Shown: piece by piece, positions 34,963 through 45,941 of the stretch
Layout of the letters: each line of letters begins with the position of its first letter
Position numbering within the stretch: position 1 is the first letter of the stretch
Source of the DNA: Septoria linicola
Taxonomy: Eukaryota; Ascomycota; Dothideomycetes; Mycosphaerellales; Mycosphaerellaceae
Direction: 5' to 3'
Length of the DNA: 64,000 nucleotides
NCBI GenBank assembly: GCA_024114885.1
Contig: CP099422.1
Coordinates: 1,054,001-1,118,000 of the forward strand
The notes under the pieces: generated by a model
The model's input: the letters and a program-made list of their open reading frames with translations, nothing else
Told to the model about the DNA's origin: nothing
Databases searched by the model: none
Made by a program: the position numbers and the translations under genes

Positions 34963-36004
34963 TCATCCACCCGTCCTGGTCCGCTTATGTCGTCTAGTGC
35001 TCTCAGGAACGCTCGCCAGGCTACTCGTGCTCACATTTCTCGAAGGAAAGGCGTTGGCAGTAAAGGTGAAAGATCCAGTCCTGCTTCGAGCTTTCCTCGG
35101 CGTAGCATTGCCGGACTCCATGGGAGTGTCTGGCAATTTGAGGTCCACTGTCGAAGTAGCTCTGCTCGATCTCCTGCTTGACAGACGACTGGCGCCGTCA
35201 AGCGATAAGTCGTACATGTAATGGTCCGGCCGAGCACTCTCTCGGAATGCTCGAGCTATATGTAGAGCATCATCATTGTCCATGGTGCTCGATGCGCTCC
35301 GAGATGCAGGCAAACTCGGCTGCTGAGATGGCGCGACAAACTTCACGCTGCTTGTTCGCGAAAGAGTGCTTGGCAGCGTCCACTGGTGCCCAATGTGCCT
35401 GACTTGCGCTTCTGAGTGGCTCTGTCTCCTTGAGAGGGACGGTGTTGACAGCATTTCAGGGACATGCTGCGCCAGGTTCGAATGCGAGTGCTGCTGTCGT
35501 GGAGATAGCATATCACGAAGCCAATCGTGAAGTCCTCCTGCTATGTCGAGCAGGAAGCAGAGTCCTTGACCTATCACAAAGCCCCACAATCCCCAGGTAC
35601 TGAGTAGAACTTTCCATCCTCGCAACAAGAGCAGCGGCGAGAACACCGTCAGCGGTATGAAGCTGGCTGCGGCGCAAGTGAGGCAAATGGAAGCCATTAT
35701 GGCCGACTTTAGTCCGTTCATGAGCCGAGGCATCTTGAAGAATCGAGAAGTGGTCCAAAGCAGCGAAAACTGCTTGGTCTGGTCGCGAATCACATTTTCG
35801 AGACGAGAACGTTGTCCTCCTCGATGAGAAGGAACGGGTAGGAGGCAGGTTTCGTGTGTTGAGTATAATGTTGAGGAGGTATCTACGCCCAGACGAGAAT
35901 CCCCGCTCGAGTCTCCCAAACCGCGCCGTGACGCATCTCGTGACTATTCACCTTTCATTGGGTGAATACGATCTGCACGTACCGCGAGCATATTCGGACC
36001 TCAT
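34963..36004 (-). CDS. Hypothetical two-span membrane protein (313 aa)
   Basis: The large open frame has no ATG at its 5' end. A short first exon, 36004-35983 (MRSEYAR plus one base), spliced through GTACGT...CGTAG to 35882-34963, gives a clean start and keeps phase. Two hydrophobic spans follow each other: SAIMASICLTCAAASFIPLT and the WGLWGFVIGQGLCFLLDIA region. The remaining ~170 residues are Ser/Arg-rich and probably disordered (RRQSHSEAQ, SRRSSRATST), ending RRHKRTRTGG. No family recognised. If the short exon is wrong, an internal ATG at 35733 gives a 256-residue product that keeps both spans. Confidence 0.55.
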
Positions 36005-36189
36005 CTTCTGCTAGTCTAGATTATTCCTGCATAGCATAGCATCATCCATACAAATGCCTTCCATCTCAAAAGTGCTGTATATTTGATCGACCATTCGTCA
36101 AGCAAATCCCAGGACTTGTTTCTGCATTATACTGCTTCACACATTGCAGACCAGCATTTTCATTCGAATCTCAATTCTGGCGTGCAACG

Positions 36190-37441
36190 ATGGCTCAGCA
36201 TATTGAGTTCCCATGGCATCTCGGCGTCTTTGACGCCCATTGTCATCCCACAGACACGCTCTCCAGTCTGGGAGAGATTGCGAGCATGAGAGCCAAAGTC
36301 CTTACTGTGATGTCCACCAGAGCACAAGATCAGGAACTCGTGGCAAAGGCTGCAGATGATCTAGGCGTGACAGAGGTAGAACTAGCTCAGGAAGAGATGG
36401 ACTGGAGGTAGGTCAGACAAGGACCTACGGTGCCAGCTCCAAGCCACACCATCTACATTCTGGGTGCTGACGATCTCTTCCAGTGAGCAACACAAAGTCA
36501 TTCCTGCTTTTGGCTGGCATCCGTGGTTCTCTCATCAGATGTTTGACGAGTCTGACTATGACAACGCGTTCTCGCTCGATGCTGAGCAAAAAGTTGCGCA
36601 CTACCAAAGCGTGCTCACGCCCAAATCAGACGACAAGGACTTTCTGCAGTCTCTGCCAGATCCTCGGCCTTTCGGAAGCTTCATATCTCAGACTCGCGAG
36701 TATCTGAAGAGGTATCCCCTTGCACTGATAGGAGAAGTGGGACTAGATCGTGCGTTCCGGATACCAGAGTCGTGGCTTCCAGGACAAGTCGACGAGCGAA
36801 ATGATGCTTTGACTCCAGGCGGTCGTGAAGGGCGGAAGCTCAGCCCATATCGAGTCAGCATGGAACATCAGAAGGAAGTCTTGCTTGCACAGCTTGCTCT
36901 CGCAGGAGAGATGCAGCGTGCTGTATCTTGCCATGGTGTACAAGCTCATGGAGTGGTATACGAGACTCTTGCCCAGACTTGGAAAGGTCACGAGAAGAAA
37001 GTATTGTCAAAGCGAGAGCAGAAGAAAGCAGAAGCTGCTGCAAGAGTCAACGCTGACATGTCCGAAGAGGACAATGAGAAGGAAAACTCTGGACCAAAGC
37101 CTTACCCACCAAGAATTTGCCTACACTCCTTCTCGGGCCCCGCCGAGACTGTAAAGCAGTATGTTGCACCTTCGGTGCCGTGTGAGATCTTCTTCAGCTT
37201 CAGCACGACCATAAATGCTTGGACAGAAGATGGTAAGGAAGGTAAAGTCGAAGCTGCCGTCAGAGCTGTGCCTGATGAGCGGATCTTGATTGAGAGCGAT
37301 CTTCACACTGCCGGCGAGAGGATGGATCAGTATCTGGAAGAAGCCGTCAGGAAGATCTGCGAAGTCAAAGGCTGGGAGCTGGCTAATGGAGTGAAGAAGC
37401 TGGGTGCCAACTGGAGGAGTTTTGCTTTCGGAAGAGGGTGA
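36190..37441 (+). CDS. TatD-family metal-dependent hydrolase, Cut9-interacting Scn1-like (391 aa)
   Basis: Exons 36190-36407 and 36484-37441, joined in frame (AG|T) through GTAGGT...TTCCAG. The TatD family are TIM-barrel, two-metal nucleases or hydrolases. Metal-ligand H-x-H is seen in VFDAHCHPTD (residues ~14-23), a second conserved strand in AFGWHPWFSHQ, then LIGEVGLDRAFR (Glu metal ligand), a His in AVSCHGVQAHG, LHSFSG and ERILIESDLH (Asp metal ligand) near the end. A charged, helical insert (KREQKKAEAAARVNADM) separates strands. In fission yeast the homologue Scn1 was found as a partner of the APC/C subunit Cut9; the enzymatic role is not settled. Divergent from the two-span membrane gene, 185 bp apart. 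Confidence 0.85.
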
Positions 37442-38027
37442 AAGCACAGCTCATGACCACTCGACGACTTGGCTTTGAGTTTGGCCAGGCCCGCGCGCGG
37501 TCGAAATCTTCGCGCACTTGTTACGTCCACTTCGCAGCCTTGCATGAGTAGTGGCTGACAATGTCTGCTGTCTTCTGTCGTACCTGAACACAAGGACTGA
37601 GATGTTTGGTTTGGCCGTGGCGGTTGAGCAGATCGCGAAAGCTCTCGCGGGGTGGAATCGTGCACCATAAGCGGCCTGGCTGTTGGATCTGCAGTAGGAG
37701 ATAGAAGTGGCGCTGGCTGCAGGACCGATCTCGTCGGATCAGACAGATCTCCAAGGACTTTACTTGCGCTATTCCCTGCCTACATGGCTTTCAGTACTGT
37801 CAGCAATCATCCTGAAGTCTCGAGGGCTTCGCTGGCTACAACGGCGGATTCATGGAGTTCCTTGTTGTTGAAAGTCCCATTGTGCCAATGGTCGAAGCAG
37901 AAGAGAAGCCTGGCGAAGGGCGTCGAAACAAGGACATTGTGTTCGCAAACAAGTCGTCGCTAATTAAGTGCAGCTGAGTCCGATATTGTGCCTAAACCAC
38001 AGCGCCCTCTTCGCACAGCTTATCACG
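37442..38027. other. Intergenic, 586 bp
   Basis: Between two plus-strand genes; promoter of the 606-residue orphan. No other feature seen. Confidence 0.45.
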
Positions 38028-39848
38028 ATGCAGCACTTCCGGTTCGACAATCCTTCTAGCTACCTGACTCCGCTGCCTCTGTTTTGCCCGGTCGCTACCA
38101 TCGATGACAACTTGACACAACCGTCGCAAGTTACATACGAGCGTGTCCACAATACTCATCAACACAACTGCGCATACAACACCACGAGCAATGGTTCCCG
38201 TAACTTCATGCGACTTGCGACAGGGCCGAACAGTGGAAGCCAAAGTGGTCGAGCAGCTTCTCCTCTGTCGCACAGGTCGATAGAGTGTACCACATTCGGT
38301 TACGCCACTCTCGCACCATTGCAGGACGCCCATTTAAGGCGCCAGCCGGCGCGCTCGACCGCAATATACCGCCAGTCTTCAAGACCTGTGACCACATCTC
38401 TGAATTACTCAGCCTTCCAACCCGTCCCAAAGCCAAGTCGATTGCGAGGAACTAGAACGTACACTACAGCTCACTTTCAAGGCTTGTTCGGTCATCGCGG
38501 GAGAGACCCATTGATGGTCATCAGTGGCAGGCCTGCAGTACTCGAAAAGCTGCGCAGAGCTCAAACTCACGGCATGTATATCCAAGCACATCCTTTTGCG
38601 TCTGCTGCGCTTGCTTTCGAGTATTCCCTGCGTCCATTCCAGCTCTCTGAGGATTTTCCTTCGACATGGCAGATGGAGTCCCTCTTTGCGGCTCCTCGAC
38701 ACGAGCAACTCGCCTCAGGACTGGACAAAGATAGGGACTTCAGCATCAGCCTATCGGATAGTGCTGTAGATCAAGTTTCACCCGCCTTGAACGCAGTACG
38801 AGAGATTGACTGCGCTCGCAGTTTTCTAGAGATTGGAGGCCGTCACTTGGGTAGCGGGTCTGTCTTCAGTATCATTGTCATCACCTGGGGCATGCACGCG
38901 GACAGTTTGGCCCATGAGATCACCACCATATCTGGCAAGTCTGCAACTCACAGCATTGTCATGTTCCGTGAGATGAAGTCGCTGGCTAGTCATGACTACA
39001 GTGAGACGTGGCACTCCTCTGTCTTCACGACTGGCGTTCCTGCTGCACTGATCCCGCCACTGAGCCCGACTGCACGCTTGGAAGTTTGTGCATCGACTAT
39101 GACGCCTGAAGCCAAGACAAATCCCGTGACCGGCCGCTGGTGCAATCGAGACTCGTTCGAAGAAGAGGATGTCCTGGCAAGTATCACCGACGAGAAAGAC
39201 GTGGACGGCGAAGTCATCCTACGCGCAGCACAGTTGTACACCAATACTGAGCTGCACGAGAAGATCAAGGCACTTGGAAGCACAGCCAGCTACAATTCAG
39301 TGACCAAACGCATCACCAACAGCTTGAAGGTTCGTACTAGAGCCTCATTACTGCCTGGTCAGGTCTTTACCCAGAAATACAATGCTCAGCGTGCCACCTT
39401 CAACGCGGAACGTAAGAAGAATCTGGCTGCTGCGCGCAAGAGTGGCCGCATTTCAACATACTCAACGGCGAGGAGTTTCCAAAGCACTACGAGCTACAGT
39501 GAGGATAGGAAATATCATAGAAGCGACTTTGAGAACCCTGCAATGTATCGGGAGTCTGAGGACGTAGACGCAAGTGACACGGATATGGAAGATCCGCGAG
39601 ATGGAGGAGTGATCAACCAAGCTGAAAGTTATGGCAAAGACAGTCTTTCTCGCTCGGCCGACGTGGATGCCCTTCGTCGCTTCGCCCGCCGCGTTCGCAA
39701 CAGCACGAAGCTTGCCGTTAAAGATGAGATTCATGAATGGAGAAACGGCGCCCGTAAAGACGAACTCAACGAGCAGGAAGAAACTGAGGGTGAACCTGAT
39801 GAGCAGCAGTCCGACGACTCAGATGTCAGTGAGTGGGAAGATGCTTGA
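38028..39848 (+). CDS. Hypothetical protein with acidic C-terminus (606 aa)
   Basis: Single-exon frame; the first ATG is at 38028 (the frame also extends 20 codons upstream from a GTG). The first ~200 residues are Ser/Thr/Arg-rich. Around residues 390-470 a helical section DGEVILRAAQLYTNTELHEK ... YNSVTKRITNSLKV resembles a helix-turn-helix layout, followed by a basic KKNLAAARKSGR. The last 100 residues become highly acidic (EDVDASDTDMEDP, then DDSDVSEWEDA). A basic, HTH-like region plus an acidic tail would fit a nuclear regulator, but this is inference; no known family is recognised. It may be distantly related to the paralogous pair further right. Confidence 0.6.
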   Translation: MQHFRFDNPSSYLTPLPLFCPVATIDDNLTQPSQVTYERVHNTHQHNCAYNTTSNGSRNFMRLATGPNSGSQSGRAASPLSHRSIECTTFGYATLAPLQDAHLRRQPARSTAIYRQSSRPVTTSLNYSAFQPVPKPSRLRGTRTYTTAHFQGLFGHRGRDPLMVISGRPAVLEKLRRAQTHGMYIQAHPFASAALAFEYSLRPFQLSEDFPSTWQMESLFAAPRHEQLASGLDKDRDFSISLSDSAVDQVSPALNAVREIDCARSFLEIGGRHLGSGSVFSIIVITWGMHADSLAHEITTISGKSATHSIVMFREMKSLASHDYSETWHSSVFTTGVPAALIPPLSPTARLEVCASTMTPEAKTNPVTGRWCNRDSFEEEDVLASITDEKDVDGEVILRAAQLYTNTELHEKIKALGSTASYNSVTKRITNSLKVRTRASLLPGQVFTQKYNAQRATFNAERKKNLAAARKSGRISTYSTARSFQSTTSYSEDRKYHRSDFENPAMYRESEDVDASDTDMEDPRDGGVINQAESYGKDSLSRSADVDALRRFARRVRNSTKLAVKDEIHEWRNGARKDELNEQEETEGEPDEQQSDDSDVSEWEDA

Positions 39849-41465
39849 GTAAACAATGGGAGAGGACAGCTTTGAAGGATATGGTATTGACACAGACCAC
39901 GACGGTAGGCCTTAGCAAGACCTCTGGGCTTTTTGTGCTGCGACGGGTCCCCCGTGTATGTTGAAGGTCACAAGTCATGTCTCTACTCGATGCTCTCTAG
40001 CACAGCCTACTGAACCATGTATAACTCAACTCCGTGTTCAGAGAGGTACTTACCATCCATGGATTGGACGACAGATAGCTGATACCAACATGTGGAAGCT
40101 GCCGAAATCGTTACTTGTAACTTTGCGGCGAGAGGAATACCGAGCGTCTTAGCGCACGGCGAGCTGATCAGTAGCATGCGCAAACGCTCCTCTTGCGGTG
40201 ACAAGCTTTTCGTCTAAAATGCACACAGAGCACGAGAATCTTGTGATTATAGTGCTGTTACGTCATGATCTACCTATTGACTATTGCCCAATGTGCGTGT
40301 AACAATGCTCTTTGTGGTCAAATGCTCCACTTGTTCAAGGCCCTTTGACTCATGCGCTGATGCCACTGTCAAGACTCAAGCTCTCCCTGCTTGTACGTGG
40401 CCTCGTCATGACATTCATGAAACATGCTCAGCTTCGTAGGCCGATCAAGCCTTTGACAATTGATGGCGATATAACATGCCTCAGTCAGGGTGTGGTTAGT
40501 TTCCCCAAGAGAGTCGATTGTTGGCTCATCGGCTGAGGTCTACCATGTCATCAATCAGGACTTCATGGTAGAGCAGCTCACACCGAAAATTTTTGGTCTC
40601 CCGATTTGAAGACGATAATTAAGAACTACTTGGAAGTCAGCATTAGTGGAGATACAATGGCTCTGCTTGTGTCCGTACGAGTGATAGCAAACACTAACGC
40701 ACGGCAAAAAGAGTCCCTCGTAAGGAGCGACCGCTCCTACCTTTCTGCTCACCTCATAGCCGTACAGCTTGCCGAGATTACCAACAATATACTCTTCTCA
40801 GCGTTCTTATACTCTGACCTGGCTCGACGCTTCCGTGAAAGTGCTTTGCGACTTCACTTGCACCGCAGATCAGTGGTCATGGTAACCATCACCCCACCGC
40901 TGAAACGTGGCTATGCGTCCAGCTTGCCACACAAACGCGTCGTCCAGCCAAAGTTCCATTGATGGAGCCAGCGCTGCTATTGTCGAAGATGTACAGCCAT
41001 TGGGAGGTGCTCCGGAGCCGATAGCTGGCAGACCGACGCTGGCAGGGGCTGTCAAGTCAACAATGGATCCAGCCACCAAAATGAGCTCCTTCTGCTGTCG
41101 TTCCTGGACTGATACGCATCGGAGCTGATATCTGGCAAACAACAGCTGACGCAAGCGCTGCAAGTGAAGCAGAACGTGCTTCAGGCCACACTTTTGGCAC
41201 ACTTCTTTCAAACCATACTTCTACCACTCCTCGACTTCCAAAAACTTCGAAACACACTCCGCAATTTGCACTTCGCACAAGTATTTGTCTCGTGGTATCG
41301 TCCATAATAAGGCTCTCGATACTGTTGCCACGGCCAGTGCGGTATTGTATGGCTCCGTGCAGCGGTCGATGTTATCACATACTGACATTCGGTAGAAGCG
41401 CTGACCTGCCGAGCTACGCGAGACTTCCGCGACACTCATTGCGCACTGAAGCTCCTTGTGGGGCC
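39849..41465. other. Intergenic, about 1.6 kb
   Basis: The longest gene-free stretch of the window. Only short unsupported frames are present. A 14-bp hairpin-like sequence (GGAGCGACCGCTCC, about 40722-40735) was noticed. No transposon or RNA gene recognised. Confidence 0.4.
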
Positions 41466-43011
41466 ATGGCTCACCCATACCCAGGGTTTGGAGTCGGCAA
41501 GCAGGACCCGCCATCGAGCATGACGTGGCTCGATCATTATGGTGCATGGGCGCAAAGCACACCTGCTCCGACAATGCCACCAGCTCATGTCCTGCGATCG
41601 TCAGCAAGCTTCGCTCCCCTTACCTCCAGCAGCTAATCCCAGCCTCAGCAGCGAGTTGCTATACAGCCACAACCACGCTTGCCACCAGCAATCCTGCCCA
41701 TGCTATTGTACCAGGCCCAAGACCCAACCAGCGATCAAAGTCAGCCAATGATCACCACAACTTTTGTGATGCCAGGGCTCCCAGCTCCACCCAAGCAACG
41801 CGCGCCGGGTCACAGCAGCCACACGAGTGCTTCACGACCTCATCTTGCTAGCCAACCGCAACACACTCCTTTGAGCTTTTGCGATGGCAAGACGATCCGT
41901 GAGCTCTGGATGCCTGGCAATGGAAATCATCCGGATCAATTCTTCGGCGCTCCAGCTCTCTACCTAGGCCTCCATGTCAAGCTCTGCAAAGTGGTCGGCC
42001 TCCTCAATGGCAAGCTAAGAGCAGAAGGCATCACTACTGGCCTTCTCGACGAGAAGCCAGACACTAAGCCATTCCACAGACGCAAGGAGTTTGCGCTCAA
42101 GCACCTCTTCGGCGCGGAGAACTACGCGTTTCGCATGAAGGAGTACAAGGCCGCACAGAAAGACGAAGTCCTGCGCGAACAGTACATCCAGATGCTTAGG
42201 GATGTCTCCACTTACGACATCAATCCGGCATCCACCTGCACCATTTGCAAGGTGAAGCCCAAAGCTCCAGCTGGCGATGTTGGTCCTATCAGCTCGACCT
42301 CACCGCCCGTGTCTACAAGGCACAGACACTCGTCGTCATCGGTCCGTACACCTAGCACTCACTTCAATTTTGCTGCCATTCCAGGACTCGTTACTCCTGA
42401 TGAGGCGACCGCTACTACTTATGCGGGCTATGCTCCGCAAGCATCACTGAAGCGCTCCCTTGGAGATGCAGACTCCGAGCCGACCACTCAGAACGCTCAC
42501 GAGCGAGCATTCAAACGCAAGAGAACGAAAAGCCCAGGAGCGAGCAAGCCTCACCAAAGGCTTTCGGAGCCAGCTGAGCTTGGAGAGCAGCAGTATCTTG
42601 GTCCAGCCAAGTCACTTCACGCGGTTGCAACAGCTGAAGCTCAGCTCGAAATCCCTCAAAGTCTCTCAACTTCCGCCATCAGCAACTAGCTTCTCTACAG
42701 GACAGGCCTGCACCACTGAAGAGGGCTACGTCAACGGCGTTGGGAATGACTACCTTGACGCAAGCGAGTTCCTGTTCACACAGACATTTACTGAGGAGGA
42801 CTTCATGGCTGAACCTTTCGATCTCGAGAATGATGCTGATGTTGCCAAGTTTATGACGTACTTCCAAGCATCGACACCACCAGGTGAGAGGGCCCAACTC
42901 GAGGACGCCCCTGGGGCCAAGGCAGTGGAGAGAGTCTTCAAGCCAGCAGGTGCAGAAGCTATGTCGGGAAAAGATGGCGACCAAGTCTTCAAGGATCTTG
43001 TTGAGTGGTGA
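41466..43011 (+). CDS. Orphan protein A of a paralogous pair, C-x2-C domain (about 479 aa)
   Basis: Model: exons 41466-41588, 41643-42592, 42645-43011. The second intron (GTATCT...GCTCAG, 52 nt) is needed to join two frames and gives GEQ|HSKSLKV. The first intron (weak donor GTCCTG) removes an in-frame TAA at 41633-41635; without it translation could start at ATG 41700 or 41748. The shared domain runs from YLGLHVKLCKVVGLLNGKL through LKHLFGAENY and EYKAAQ to STCTIC. Flanks are Pro/Gln/Ser-rich; a basic KRKRTK follows the domain and the C-terminus is acidic (FLFTQTFTEEDFMAEPFDLE). This layout suggests a nuclear protein. The same domain, spacing and order recur in the gene at 45942. No described family recognised. 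Confidence 0.6.
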
Positions 43012-43681
43012 AGGAATCGAGTAGTTCGCGGAGAAGAACACAAGGTAAAAGTTGTATTGCGAGCAAGGTCGCGTCTGTAACGCGTTGAGATAGTCTTCGC
43101 ATGTCCTCGGACGTGAGCAGAGAGTTCGGCCAGGCTTTTTCGTGGCCTCTTTTTGTCGCGAGCAAGCGTAGCGCAAGGGATTGGCAATTTGTAATCCTAG
43201 CTAGAGTAGACAGCGAAGTGGAACAGAGCTTGATTATTGCGGGCAAGTTGAGTAATTTCCAGATTTAACATCAACGAGTCTCGGCCTGAGAGCAGCCAAC
43301 TATGACATTGTTGGCCCGTCGAGTTCATATGAGCTCTGTGGTAACGCGGCATGGCGCCTGCCTCGCCCACGAACCAGACAGGTCTAACATCATCTCTCCC
43401 TCGGCTGGAACGTGTGCATGGATGATTCAGGCCATTACCTGCAGTGAGTTCAGGCGTTATAATTTTGATTCTAGACCTCTTGGCCGATTAGCCAGAACCA
43501 ATTGTGAGCTCTATGCATCCCCAGGTGATCGCTGGGTTTGCACCGGGCTCGGGCTTCCGGGGGGCTACAGCATTCCATCCCGCGATTGGAAAGTGCATTG
43601 AGTACGTTCCAGTCGCGTTCTACTGTACTATCGCGCTGAAACGCTACTTTCACTTGGCCATGCCAATAATACAGCTCATGC
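43012..43681. other. Convergent intergenic, 670 bp
   Basis: Between orphan A and the low-confidence minus-strand gene. No feature recognised. Confidence 0.4.
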
Positions 43682-44371
43682 TTAGACCTCCCACGGCTCA
43701 AAATTGCAACCCAGAGTGTACTTCTTATCGAGATCGTGACAGGGACGACTTGCAAGCCACGTCCGGATCGTGGCGAGTGTGAGGCCTAAAAGAGGCGGCC
43801 ACATTCTCGCCAGGAAAGGATACCACCACCATCGATGGAAGGCACTTTGCGGACTTCCAATCGAATGCTGGTAAAACTCTTGGCGAGCCTCTCGGCGAGC
43901 ACGCTGCCTTTTGACGATACTCGGCTGCGCATCATTATAAATGAGCTCAGCTGCGTCACGGCAGTCTTGTCGTCTCTAGGAATCCATCGGGCGAACATCA
44001 GGCGTGAAAAGGTCCCTATTCATTGTGCTGAGAGCGTCTTGCAGCATCGGCACACATGGTCGCCTTGCGAGTGCGTAGACGTCGCGTAGAGATTCGGAAC
44101 GTTCTATGATTTTCTTGTCTTGAAGTCGAGTCTCCCTCGAGGTATGCTTGAGTTCTGACTGTAGGAATGCCAGTAGGTTGGTGCGGGATGAAGGCGTGAT
44201 TATGTTCGGGTTGTGCTGCAGCACGTATATGCGCTGCGCTGCCATATCTGAGTGGATGTCCATCTCAATCTCATCTTGTCGCTCAAGGAACTGCAGAAGG
44301 CTGCGTGGCGCAATGCTCATTGACTTGAGTTGCTTGACAGAGGCTTTCGTGGCGCTGATGCTCTTTTTCAT
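43682..44371 (-). CDS. Tentative small protein with C-terminal hydrophobic segment (about 203 aa)
   Basis: ATG at 44371 sits in a strong context (GCCACCATGA). The frame is open for 131 codons to a TAG at 43978-43976, with charged helical content (LERQDEIEMDIHSDM, ETRLQDKKIIERSESL). Past the TAG the same frame stays open for ~98 codons and still looks coding (DAAELIYNDAQPSIVKRQ), ending in a Trp-rich hydrophobic stretch WWWYPFLARMWPPLLG. An intron 44053-43976 (weak GTGCCG donor, CCTAG acceptor) would remove the stop in frame. Alternatives: a 131-residue protein, or a gene broken by a nonsense mutation. Family unknown. Confidence 0.35.
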
Positions 44372-45941
44372 GGTGGCTCAGATGCGTCTTGCTTCTGCAC
44401 GATGATAAGAGGATGATAGCGTGGTCGCGTGCGGGAGCAATGTTTTCACTGGGTGTGCGCCTCGCAGCATCCTTGCATGGTGGTGTAACCTGTCGAGTCG
44501 ACGACATCTCGTCAAAGCACGGCTCCCGAATTTCAATCATGTTTCGTCCTGCAAGTGACACGATACTGTGTGGTTCTAGCGAGTGTGATAGCTTAGCTAC
44601 TGGCATCTGGCTACGAGGAACGTCAGACACTACGGACGAAGAAAGAGGTGGGAGAGTGGGTTGGCGGATTGGGTTTCCGCCAAGCTGGCTCGGGCCGAAT
44701 AGAACGTCGTCCTTTGTTGACCTCTCCTTTACGCTGAGACTTTCTTTGCAGATACATCAAATCATGTCTTTCTAGCGTTGGTGCCCCCAAAAGCATCGTT
44801 CTGGAAACTCCTTCCGTGTCATCTGACCAGCGCGTCGAAAATTTAAAGCAAGAACGACACAGCCATAGCATGCCACTACGAGAGACAATCTCATGCGCCG
44901 CTCGAATGCAGCAGGACCATTGCCGAAGACATTGTCGCTAGAGTAGCATCTCGAACCCGAGCGATGGCACGCACTATAGTACAGTACAGAAGACGACATA
45001 GCTGGCACCGGCATATGACAATTGAGGTCGTCAGCCTACAAGTGTCGTTCTGCTGATCGTGTAAGTGAAAGACAGGCATGCAGAGAGGTTCTCCTGGCGT
45101 CATGTCTGGGTTTCTGTTGATATGTCATTCCTCCGAGTCCTGCTCACCGCACGCAATGAGCCGCGCATATGACTATTCAGACTGGATGGGCACCTGTCAA
45201 GGAGAACTTGCCAGCCCAGTCTTGATGACTAGTACCAATGTCAGCAAAGAGACCGATCATAGTACTATCACGTCCCGCTGGCGGTGTATGCATTTGCGCG
45301 AGAGTTTGCTCATGCCTTTCATGCCGCTGCGAAGTCAAAGGTCGCGCAGCTGGTGACACCTTCTCCCATCCGCTCTTGCTCACACTCGGCAGTACCTACA
45401 GCGTCGCTGCACACACTACTCAGCTCACAGTATATCACGATGAATAAGAGTATACTCTCAAACAAGCAATGCGGATGCGGGCAGAACGAAAAGACGCGAA
45501 CGCCCACTACTGCAAGTCGTCAAGCACAAAAAGCAGCGGGTGCTGCTTAGCAAGTGGATGATCTTTATCTCTGACACCGACGTCGGTCCTCAGCTCAGCC
45601 GCACCTTCGTTTGCTCGCATGCTGCCATATGCGAAGCACGGCGCCTTGAAACACGCGAAGAGTGAGGAAGCTGGTTGTCATATGCACGATGGTAGAGCCA
45701 CTCTGCTTCAATATGCACGCACGGACTTCAAGGTGCGTCGACAATGGTAAGCTCTACCGCAGACTGTCATCGACAAGAGGCTCTTACTATTGATGCAGGT
45801 TGTCGACAATAGGACGTGCATGCTCGTGGCAGTTGAAGGCGGCTGTGCTGCGCTGAGTGCGATCTGCTTCACTCGGCTGCCGAAATACTTCTTTTACACT
45901 GACAGCACAGGTAACTCGTCATCCAACATCAAAATCCACCA
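44372..45941. other. Intergenic, about 1.6 kb
   Basis: Divergent region between the tentative minus-strand gene and orphan B. Several short frames, none supported; one at 45440-45550 encodes a small CGCG-containing peptide without further evidence. No repeat recognised. Confidence 0.4.

Noticed and set aside
38028..38100. Upstream GTG start at 37968 for the 606-residue orphan
   Set aside because: Nuclear fungal genes rarely start at GTG; ATG 38028 is in frame and needs no special assumption.
45440..45550. Small Cys/Gly peptide that might be a metallothionein
   Set aside because: Only two Cys in a C-x-C arrangement and a polar, unrelated tail; fungal metallothioneins have many more Cys.
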